Positions 10,353 to 17,227 of a stretch of DNA of 31,926 bases are shown piece by piece. The translations under genes and the position numbers were made by a program. The stretch comes from JBBQWS01 sp038210415 (GTDB lineage: Bacteria; Actinomycetota; Actinomycetes; Prado026), in NCBI GenBank assembly GCA_038210415.1, contig JBBQWS010000040.1:1-31926 (forward strand), given 5' to 3'. The notes beneath the pieces were generated by a model. That model did no database searches, had not been told where the DNA came from, and worked only from the letters and a program-made list of their open reading frames with translations. The first letter of the stretch is position 1. Every line of letters starts with the position of its first letter.

Positions 10353-12686
10353 CTATGCGTCGACCGACGGTGTGGCATCGACCGGCATGTCGCCGACCGC
10401 GATCGGGCGCCGCTTCGAAATGACCACCGCGGTGACGACGATGGCCGCCGCGACGAACGCGATGATCACCCGCAACCCGGTCTTCTCGTCGAGGAACGTC
10501 GAGACGACCGCGGGTGCGATGAGCAGGGCCACGAGGTTCATGACCTTGATCAGCGGGTTGATGGCCGGGCCGGCGGTGTCCTTGAACGGGTCGCCGACCG
10601 TGTCGCCGACGACCGTGGCGGTGTGGGCTTCGGAGCCCTTGCCGCCGAAGTGGCCGTCCTCGACGTACTTCTTGGCGTTGTCCCAGGCCCCGCCGGAGTT
10701 GGACAGGAACACCGCCATCAGGGTCCCGGTGGCGATCGTGCCGGCGAGGTAGGCACCGAGGGCGCCGATGCCGAGCCCGAAACCGACCGCGATCGGCGTC
10801 AGGACGGCGAGCAGACCGGGGGTGGCCAGCTCACGCAGCGAGTCGCGGGTGACGATGTCGACGACCTTGCCGTACTCGGGCTTCTCGGTGTAGTCCATGA
10901 TCCCGGGGTGCTCGCGGAACTGGCGCCGCACCTCGTAGATCACGGCGCCGGCCGCCCGCGAGACCGCATTGATGGCCAGCCCCGAGAACAGGAAGACTAC
11001 CGCCGCGCCGATGAGCAGGCCGACCAGGTTGCGCGGGTTCGCGACGTCGATGATGCCGGCGTACTGAGCCAGGTCGGACGGTGCGATGTTGCTCTTGCCG
11101 GCGCCGGCCGACCGCACCGCGATGCCGATGGCGTCCCGGAACGAACCGAAGAGCGCGGTGGCCGCGAGCACGGCCGTGGCGATCGCGATCCCCTTGGTGA
11201 TCGCCTTCGTCGTGTTGCCGACGGCGTCCAGGCGAGTCAGCACCAGGGCGCCCTCGCCGTGCACGTCGCCCGACATCTCGGCGATGCCCTGGGCGTTGTC
11301 GGAGACCGGGCCGAAGGTGTCCATCGACACGATGACGCCGACCGTGGTGAGCAGGCCGGTGCCGGCGAGCGCGACAGCGAAGAGCGAGAACGTCACCGAG
11401 CCCGCACCGAGCAGGAACGCGCCGTAGACGGCCGCCCCGATCAGCAGCGCGGAGTAGACCGCCGACTCCAGGCCGACGCTGATGCCGGCCAGGATGACCG
11501 TCGCCGGGCCGGTGAGCGAGGACTTCGCGACGTCGTCGACCGGCTTGCGGTCGGTTTCGGTGAAGTAGCCGGTGAGCTGCTGGATGGCCGCGGCGAGGAC
11601 GATGCCGATGAGCACGGCGCAGATGGCGTAGATCCGCGGGTTGATCGTGACCAGCGCGGCGCCCGGGATGACCGACGAGCTGGTGTCGGTGACCTTGTCC
11701 GGCAGCAGCAGGAACGAGGCGATCGCGACCAGGACGGCCGAGACCGCGGCCGAAATGAAGAAGCCTCGGTTGATGGCCGTCATGCCGGAGCGGTCGCCGG
11801 GTCGCGGGGCCACGGCGAAGATGCCGATGACCGCGGTGATGACGCCGATCGCGGGGACGATGAGCGGGTAGACCAGACCGATCTCGCCGAACGCGGCCTT
11901 GCCCAGGATCAGGGCGGCGACCAGGGTGACGGCGTACGACTCGAAGAGGTCGGCTGCCATGCCGGCGCAGTCACCGACGTTGTCACCGACGTTGTCGGCG
12001 ATCGTGGCCGCGTTGCGCGGGTCGTCCTCGGGGATGCCCTGCTCGACCTTGCCCACCAGGTCGGCGCCGACGTCGGCCGCCTTGGTGAAGATCCCGCCGC
12101 CGACCCTCATGAACATGGCCAGCATCGCGGCGCCGAAGCCGAAGCCCTCGAGGACCTTGGCGGCGTTCTCCCGGTAGATGAGGACGACGACCGAGGCACC
12201 GAACAGGCCGAGCCCGACGGTGAACATGCCCGCCACGCCACCGGTGCGGAAGGCGATGCGCATGGCGCGCTGCTCGCCCGACTCCTGGGCGGCGGCGGCG
12301 ACACGGACGTTGCCGCGGACAGCGAGCCACATGCCCATGTAGCCGGTGATCGCGGAGAACGACGCGCCGATCAGGAAGAACACCGAGCGCCCGATCCGCT
12401 CGCTGGACGTCTCGGACGGCAGCAGGAAGAGCAGGAAGAAGACGATCACGGCGAAGACGCCGAGGGTCTTGAACTGTCGCGCGAGGTACGCCGCGGCGCC
12501 CTCCTGCACGGCAGCCGCGATCTCCTGCATCTTCTCGGTGCCGGGGCTCGCGGCGAGCACCTCGCGCACGAGGAGGGCGGCGACCCCGAGGGCACCCAGG
12601 GCGATCACGGCGACGATGACCACGTACGTGAGGTTGGTCCCGCTGAGAGTGATCACCCCGCCGCTAGCGGCGTGAATCCCGGACAT
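10353..12686 (-). CDS. hppA: Membrane-bound proton-translocating pyrophosphatase (K+-independent type)
   Basis: This 777-residue, highly hydrophobic protein (about 16 membrane segments expected for the family) couples PPi hydrolysis to ion pumping. The substrate-site motifs are all present: DVGADLVGKVE (205-215), NVGDNVGDCAGMAADLFE from about 232, and DTVGDPFKDTAGPAINP near the C-terminus. The sequence DAVGNTTKAITKG places Lys at 494 and Thr at 497, the combination that marks K+-independent H+-PPases; K+-dependent ones have Ala at the first position. A strong AGGAGG lies 4 nt before the ATG. It follows the bldG pair on the same strand after an 81-bp gap with no clear promoter. Confidence 0.97.
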   Translation of the reverse strand: MSGIHAASGGVITLSGTNLTYVVIVAVIALGALGVAALLVREVLAASPGTEKMQEIAAAVQEGAAAYLARQFKTLGVFAVIVFFLLFLLPSETSSERIGRSVFFLIGASFSAITGYMGMWLAVRGNVRVAAAAQESGEQRAMRIAFRTGGVAGMFTVGLGLFGASVVVLIYRENAAKVLEGFGFGAAMLAMFMRVGGGIFTKAADVGADLVGKVEQGIPEDDPRNAATIADNVGDNVGDCAGMAADLFESYAVTLVAALILGKAAFGEIGLVYPLIVPAIGVITAVIGIFAVAPRPGDRSGMTAINRGFFISAAVSAVLVAIASFLLLPDKVTDTSSSVIPGAALVTINPRIYAICAVLIGIVLAAAIQQLTGYFTETDRKPVDDVAKSSLTGPATVILAGISVGLESAVYSALLIGAAVYGAFLLGAGSVTFSLFAVALAGTGLLTTVGVIVSMDTFGPVSDNAQGIAEMSGDVHGEGALVLTRLDAVGNTTKAITKGIAIATAVLAATALFGSFRDAIGIAVRSAGAGKSNIAPSDLAQYAGIIDVANPRNLVGLLIGAAVVFLFSGLAINAVSRAAGAVIYEVRRQFREHPGIMDYTEKPEYGKVVDIVTRDSLRELATPGLLAVLTPIAVGFGLGIGALGAYLAGTIATGTLMAVFLSNSGGAWDNAKKYVEDGHFGGKGSEAHTATVVGDTVGDPFKDTAGPAINPLIKVMNLVALLIAPAVVSTFLDEKTGLRVIIAFVAAAIVVTAVVISKRRPIAVGDMPVDATPSVDA

Positions 12687-12767
12687 ACGTCCTCCTGTTG
12701 ACTGGATCGGCGTCCAGGACGGGTGGAATCCGGTGGTGGGACCACATCGTCCGGCAGCGGGCGGAGT

Positions 12768-13274
12768 CTACGCAGACGGAGGGGTGTGACCAAAGGCGGC
12801 ACCTGGAACGGCCGCCTGTGACACCCCGGGCGACCGTACCGGCGACACGGCCGGCCAGGTCATCGTGACCGCCGTCCCGACGCTGGTGTGGGCCACCCGG
12901 AGGTCCTCGACGAGGCCCCCGATGACGGCCAGCTCGACCCCTGAGGACAGGTCGTCGCCGAACAGGTCGAGCGCCGGGTCGTCGTCGGCGCCGGGCAGAT
13001 CGTGGAGGTGGTCGACGTCGTTGTCACCCGCGACGTCGACGACCTCGGCGACGAAGGCGTCCCCGCCGTCGGTCAGGCGCACGAGCACCGGCTCGGTCGG
13101 GCAGGAAGCAGCGTGCCGACCGACCGCCCGCGACGCGGCCTCCCCCACCGCCAGCCGGACCTCGTCGAGGGAGTGCTCATCGACCCCGGCCCGACGAGCG
13201 AGCGACACGGCGACCAGCCGGGCCGTACGGACGTGAGCTGGGAGCGGGGTGAACCGCAGCTCGACGGTGGGCAC
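12768..13274 (-). CDS. RsbW/SpoIIAB-like ATP-binding anti-sigma factor (partner of BldG)
   Basis: This 168-residue protein matches the HATPase_c_2 fold of anti-sigma serine kinases. Helix VRLAVGEAASRAVGRH (39-54) is the N-box region, and SGVELAVIGGLVEDLRV (111-127) is the G1-type region. The catalytic Glu of the N-box is E45, but the Asn that normally chelates magnesium four residues later is Arg (R49). The glycine-rich lid is also degenerate, so kinase activity is uncertain. The GTG start lies 8 nt after the bldG stop with no good ribosome-binding site, so it is probably translated by coupling to bldG. In Streptomyces the equivalent gene is co-transcribed with bldG. The target sigma factor is not in the window. 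Confidence 0.8.
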   Translation of the reverse strand: MPTVELRFTPLPAHVRTARLVAVSLARRAGVDEHSLDEVRLAVGEAASRAVGRHAASCPTEPVLVRLTDGGDAFVAEVVDVAGDNDVDHLHDLPGADDDPALDLFGDDLSSGVELAVIGGLVEDLRVAHTSVGTAVTMTWPAVSPVRSPGVSQAAVPGAAFGHTPPSA

Positions 13275-13282
13275 CTGCCGGG

Positions 13283-13624
13283 TCAGCTCTGCGCGGCGAC
13301 GGCGTCGTCGACAGAGTCGTGGATCGGGAACACCTTGGTGAGCCCGGTGATCCGGAAGATCTTGAGGATCCGGTCCTGGGTGCAGACCAGCCGCAGCGAA
13401 CCGTCGTGGGCCCGAACCCGCTTGAGACCGCCGACCAGCACGCCGAGCCCCGTGGAGTCGAGGAACTCGACCCGCTCCATGTCGATCACGAGGTTGTAGC
13501 TGCCGCTCTCGACGAGCTCGACGATGCGCTCACGGAGCTTGGGCGCGGTGTAGACGTCGATCTCGCCGCCGACCTCCACGACGGTCTTGTCGCCGTCGGT
13601 GCGAGATGAGAGAGATAGGTCCAC
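13283..13624 (-). CDS. bldG: BldG-like STAS-domain anti-sigma factor antagonist
   Basis: This 113-residue single STAS domain reads like Streptomyces BldG nearly end to end: VVEVGGEIDVYTAPKLRERI, then FLDSTGLGVLVGGLKRVRA, then LKIFRITGLTKVFPIHDSV. The phosphorylatable Ser is S57 (FLDSTG), the same number as the serine reported in BldG. It acts in the cytosol by binding anti-sigma factors when unphosphorylated, and controls development and stress responses in Streptomyces. The open frame extends to 13714, but the GTG at 13624 has GGAAGG 6 nt ahead and gives the standard family length. It is followed 8 nt later by its RsbW-like partner. Confidence 0.92.
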   Translation of the reverse strand: MDLSLSSRTDGDKTVVEVGGEIDVYTAPKLRERIVELVESGSYNLVIDMERVEFLDSTGLGVLVGGLKRVRAHDGSLRLVCTQDRILKIFRITGLTKVFPIHDSVDDAVAAQS

Positions 13625-13670
13625 GATGGTCCTTCCGGTGGTAGGCGCGCTCGATTCAACCACGCAGCGG

Positions 13671-14654
13671 TCACCCCGGGTGCTGAGCCGAACGCAGAAT
13701 CGGTGGAGTGTCACTCCACCGGCGCTGTGCCAACAGCTCCGCCACCAGCGGCTCGGTCAGCATCGCCGCGAACGGGTCGGCCGGCAGGTCGATGGTCGCG
13801 CCGAAGGGGAATTCGGCCGGCTGATGCCCGCGCGCCCCGGCGTACACGACGGTGCTGCCACGCTGTCGCATCCAGTCCAGGGCCGGGGCGTCCCAACGAC
13901 TCCCACCGAAGAGCACGGCGCGGTAGTCGGTCGTGGCGGTGAGATAGACGTCGACGTGCGACCAGTCGCCGGTCTCGCAGCCGCTGGCCGGGAGCCGAGG
14001 GCACTCCCGCTGCATCAGCGCCGCCTGCAGGGCCGAACCGAGCCGGTCCGCGGGAGCCAGCCAGTACGACGGGGTGTCAGTGCCGAGCAGCGCGTCGACC
14101 TGGAGCACCCAGCTGCGGTCCGCGAGCATCCTCGCCGTGTGGTCGGCCGCCGAGCGCACCGCCGCCTGAACCCGGCCTCGCGGGAGGCCGAGGGCGAGCA
14201 GCAGGGCGAGCGTGTGCCGGTACGACCGGCAGGCCACGGCGCCCTCCTCCGGCCCGGAACCGAGAACGACGGTGACGTCGCAGGCCTGGGCCAGCGGGGA
14301 AGTCGGGTCCTCGGTGAGGGCGATCCGGAACGTACCGGGGGCGAGCCGGTCCACCCGGTCGAGCGTCTCCACCGAGCGTCCGCCGTTCGAGATCAGCACC
14401 GCGACGGTGCCCTCGCCACCGGGCGAGCCGGCGCCGAGCGAGGCGGGCTCGTCGACCGCCGGGACCCCCACGGACCGCAGCCACCCCGCCGCCGTGCGCG
14501 CGGCGTACCACGACGAGCCCATGCCGATGAGCAGGACGGCGTGGGCGGACGCCAGGGGCGCCCCGGCGAACGGGTCCCGGTCGAGGACCCTGGCCAGCTC
14601 CGCCAACCGCCCGGGCACGGCCTCGACGTCGGCGAGGAAGCCGGCTGCGCTCAC
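13671..14654 (-). CDS. SIS-domain sugar isomerase-like protein (GlmS/AgaS isomerase-half type)
   Basis: This 327-residue protein has two SIS domains. The first (about 30-160) has IGMGSSWYAAR (43-53) and VLISNGGRSVETLDR (87-100). These match the phosphosugar-binding GxGSS and ISxSGxTxDT motifs of the GlmS isomerase half. It lacks the glutaminase half. In the second domain (about 180-320) the usual EFxHGP site reads CETGDWSHVD, so the chemistry may differ from GlmS. Likely substrates are amino-sugar phosphates. The GTG start overlaps the stop of the glycosyltransferase by 4 bp (GTGA), so the two are coupled. It ends 46 bp before bldG. Confidence 0.8.
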   Translation of the reverse strand: MSAAGFLADVEAVPGRLAELARVLDRDPFAGAPLASAHAVLLIGMGSSWYAARTAAGWLRSVGVPAVDEPASLGAGSPGGEGTVAVLISNGGRSVETLDRVDRLAPGTFRIALTEDPTSPLAQACDVTVVLGSGPEEGAVACRSYRHTLALLLALGLPRGRVQAAVRSAADHTARMLADRSWVLQVDALLGTDTPSYWLAPADRLGSALQAALMQRECPRLPASGCETGDWSHVDVYLTATTDYRAVLFGGSRWDAPALDWMRQRGSTVVYAGARGHQPAEFPFGATIDLPADPFAAMLTEPLVAELLAQRRWSDTPPILRSAQHPG

Positions 14655-15955
14655 CGGGCGTCCCGGGCGCGGCGGCCGACCTCGGCGATCGTCGCGGCCG
14701 CGTGCGCGACGCCGTTCTCGGCCCGTACCTGCTCACCGATCCCGGCCATCCGGGCCCGCACGGCGGCATCGCCCAGCAGAGCGTCGATCGCCCCGAGCAG
14801 CTCGGCACGCCCGACGCGGTAGGTGTCGAGCCGGCGACCCAGGCCCGTCTCGTGGACCCGCTGCGCGTTGTCGTACTGGTCCCAGAACAGGGGCAGGACG
14901 ACGGTCGGCTTCCCGAAGTGGAAGGCCTCGCAGATCGTGTTGTTGCCGCCGTGCGTGACCACGAGGTCGCACTGCCCGATGAGCGTCGTCTGCGGCACCA
15001 TCGCGGCGCCCCACATGTTCGCGGGCAGGTCGTACTCGTCGGCTCGCGGGCCCTTGCTCACGATGAACCGGTGCTCGGTGTCCGCCAGGAAGCCGGTGAG
15101 CCGCTTCATCAGGTCGACGTCGGCACCCCCGAGCGAACCGAGCGAGAGGTAGATGAGCGAGCCCTCGCCGGACAGGATGCGGGCCGGGACCTCGACGGTC
15201 GCGTCCGTAGCGCGGACCGACGACTGGATCCGGCGCCAGCTGTCGCCCAGCGGCCGGGCGTCGAGGTAGTCGATCGCCGCGGGGTACGTGTAGAGGTTGA
15301 GCACGCCCTCGTGGACGAACTCGTCCGCCGGCAGGCCAGGTGCGCCGTTGTCGCGGCAGAACGCGTCATAGTCGGCCCAGACGCCTGAGCAGGCCCGGTG
15401 GTACTCCGCCCGGAACGCCGCCCAGCCGGACGGGTCGGCCGCGGGCAGGCCGGAGAACGTCGGGGGTACGCCCGGGCCCTTCATCTCCAGCGGTTGCGCC
15501 GAGACGAGCCGCACCCACGGGGTGTCACCGGACACCAGCGCCGGGAACGCCGAGACGTTGTCCTGCGCGATGACGTCGGGGTCGATCTCCTCGACGACTG
15601 CGGCGTACTGCGGCTGTGCGTAGACCGCGGCGTCGAGCAGCTGCCGCCAGATCGGCTCGATCACGGAGCTGACCTGCTCGATCGTCGGCGTCCGGAAGTG
15701 CGGGGCGGTGTCGCGGATGAAGTCGATCCAGACCTGACCGGCGGCGACCACCTCGTCGGCGGGGGCCGGCGGCGCCATGGCGACCAGCCGCTCTTCGAAG
15801 CCGAGGGCGGCCAGCTTGCCCTCCCACGACTCCTCGGCGGCGAAGACGACCCGGTGGCCCATCCGCAGCAGCTCGGTGCCGATGCCGATGCAGTTGTTGG
15901 TCGGCCCGTGGGCACTCTCGGCCGCCAGCACGATGGTCAGGGGACCCTCAGGCAT
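14651..15955 (-). CDS. GT1-family (UGT/MGT-like) glycosyltransferase
   Basis: This 434-residue protein has the GT-B layout. The N-terminal acceptor half starts MPEGPLTIVLAAESAHGPTN, and the C-terminal nucleotide-sugar half carries THGGNNTICEAFHFGKP from T334 and VVLPLFWDQYDNAQR, the donor-binding signature of the UGT/MGT group. Such enzymes glycosylate small molecules, often macrolides or other natural products; donor and acceptor are unknown. The open frame runs much further upstream, but ATG 15955 has GGAGGAGA 5 nt ahead and gives normal family length. It is coupled to the SIS gene by a GTGA overlap, and is divergent from the sugar kinase with only 30 bp between the starts. Confidence 0.9.
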   Translation of the reverse strand: MPEGPLTIVLAAESAHGPTNNCIGIGTELLRMGHRVVFAAEESWEGKLAALGFEERLVAMAPPAPADEVVAAGQVWIDFIRDTAPHFRTPTIEQVSSVIEPIWRQLLDAAVYAQPQYAAVVEEIDPDVIAQDNVSAFPALVSGDTPWVRLVSAQPLEMKGPGVPPTFSGLPAADPSGWAAFRAEYHRACSGVWADYDAFCRDNGAPGLPADEFVHEGVLNLYTYPAAIDYLDARPLGDSWRRIQSSVRATDATVEVPARILSGEGSLIYLSLGSLGGADVDLMKRLTGFLADTEHRFIVSKGPRADEYDLPANMWGAAMVPQTTLIGQCDLVVTHGGNNTICEAFHFGKPTVVLPLFWDQYDNAQRVHETGLGRRLDTYRVGRAELLGAIDALLGDAAVRARMAGIGEQVRAENGVAHAAATIAEVGRRARDAR

Positions 15956-15972
15956 CTGTCTCTCCTCCGGGC

Positions 15973-15978
15973 TACGGT
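15973..15978 (+). promoter_or_regulatory. -10 box of a probable leaderless promoter for the sugar kinase
   Basis: TACGGT fits TANNNT and ends 7 nt before the GTG at 15986, so transcription should begin at or next to the start codon. No ribosome-binding site precedes that GTG. The box lies beside the ribosome-binding site of the divergent glycosyltransferase. Confidence 0.5.
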
Positions 15979-15985
15979 CGTCGGC

Positions 15986-17227
15986 GTGACGTTCGAACAG
16001 CTCGCGACCACCCTCTCGCAGGAGGGCGCCGATCTCGTGCTGCCCCCCCTTCGACACGGCCAGCGCCCCGGTGCGGCCCGACTGCTCGACCTGGCCCCCC
16101 TGCCGACCGGGGTGCTCGCACTCGTCGAGCTGGCCGACGGCGGGCAGGTCCTGGCGCCCATGGTCGAGGGCGCGTCGGGGTGGCGGCGAGCGGCGCCGGG
16201 TGACGGCGTCAGCGCGTCGCTGGTGCTGGCTCAAGAACCCTTGCTGGTCAACGGTCTCGGGGCGCCACTGGCCCCGTACCCGGGCGCGGAGCGCGCGCTG
16301 GCCGTCGACCAGACCAACGACTCCGTGGTGGTCGGTGACCAGGTGCTGGTGAAGTGGCAGGTGGGCGCGTCCGAGTCTCCCGCCGTGGCTCCGCTGATCC
16401 TCGAGCACCTGCGTGCGGTCGGCTTCACCGCGACGACCGCGTGCCGGGCGACCGTCCACTGGGGCGAGCTGCTGGTCGCGCAGGTGCTGGACTTCCTGCC
16501 AGGGGCCAAGGACGGCTGGGACTGGATGGCCGACGACCTGGTGACCGCACTGGCTGCGGGTGTCGAGCGCGACCTCACCTGGCCGGCTGTCGTCGGTCAG
16601 TTGCTCGGCGGGTTCCACACCGCCATGGCGACCCCAAGCGCCGTCCTCCCAGAGCCGGTGGTCGAGGTGCCCGACCTCGGGCCGCTCGCCACGTACTTCG
16701 GCGGGCTGCTGGCGACCGGCGACGCGCTGGACCCCCAGATGCGGGCTGCCCTCGGTCCGTGGCGGCCTCGCCACGAGGCCGCACTCGACGTCGTCCGGGC
16801 GGCCCGGGTGGTGCCGGCGCTGCGGATCCACGGCGACGCCCACGTCGGTCAGGTGCTGCGCTGGCAGGGCGGGCTGGCCCTGGGCGACTTCGACGGCAAC
16901 CCGTTGCTGCCGGCTGCGCACCGGGCCAACCCCGGGCCGACGGCGTACGACGTCGCGTCGATGCTGCGGGCCCTTGACCACGTGGCCCGGGTCGCGGCGC
17001 GGCGGGTGCCGTCAGCGACCTCGCGGCTCCGAGTCTGGTCCGGCTCGGCCGGGTCGGCCTTCCTCGACGCGTACCGGGCGACCGGACCGGTACGGCAGCT
17101 CGACGACCGGCTGCTCGCGGCCTTCGCCGACCTCTCGGTGCTGCACGAAGCCGTCTACGCGGCGACGTACCTCCCGCGCTGGCGGCACGTCCCGCTCGCC
17201 GTGCTCGGCGACGGTCCCGCGCCGTGA
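15986..17227 (+). CDS. Aminoglycoside-phosphotransferase-fold sugar kinase (maltokinase / glucosamine-kinase-like)
   Basis: This 413-residue protein resembles actinobacterial maltokinases. It has an N-terminal cap (about 1-110), an ATP-binding VLVKW with K123, FLPGAKDGWDWM (170-181), the catalytic HGDAHVGQVL with D284 (282-291), and the metal-binding DFDGNP (301-306). In maltokinases the last two read close to HGDLHLGQ and DFEGEP. The sequence departs from the maltokinase consensus and it does not sit with treS or glgE, so glucosamine kinase, a known relative in actinomycetes, is a good alternative. That would fit its neighbours, a SIS amino-sugar protein and a glycosyltransferase. The GTG 15986 is chosen from the leaderless -10. 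It overlaps the helicase start by 4 bp (GTGA). Confidence 0.8.
   Translation: MTFEQLATTLSQEGADLVLPPLRHGQRPGAARLLDLAPLPTGVLALVELADGGQVLAPMVEGASGWRRAAPGDGVSASLVLAQEPLLVNGLGAPLAPYPGAERALAVDQTNDSVVVGDQVLVKWQVGASESPAVAPLILEHLRAVGFTATTACRATVHWGELLVAQVLDFLPGAKDGWDWMADDLVTALAAGVERDLTWPAVVGQLLGGFHTAMATPSAVLPEPVVEVPDLGPLATYFGGLLATGDALDPQMRAALGPWRPRHEAALDVVRAARVVPALRIHGDAHVGQVLRWQGGLALGDFDGNPLLPAAHRANPGPTAYDVASMLRALDHVARVAARRVPSATSRLRVWSGSAGSAFLDAYRATGPVRQLDDRLLAAFADLSVLHEAVYAATYLPRWRHVPLAVLGDGPAP

Noticed and set aside
9930..12701. 923-codon plus-strand open frame opposite hppA
   Set aside because: It is Asp/Gly/Arg-rich without any domain and lies antisense to hppA, whose motifs are intact. Long antisense frames are expected at this GC content.
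12697..12760. GTGGT-CCC-ACCAC hairpin upstream of hppA
   Set aside because: Only 5 bp of stem, no T-run and no link to a promoter; not strong enough to report as a feature.
15956..16981. N-terminal extension of the glycosyltransferase frame
   Set aside because: It would run antisense through the kinase gene; ATG 15955 has a strong ribosome-binding site and gives the family length.
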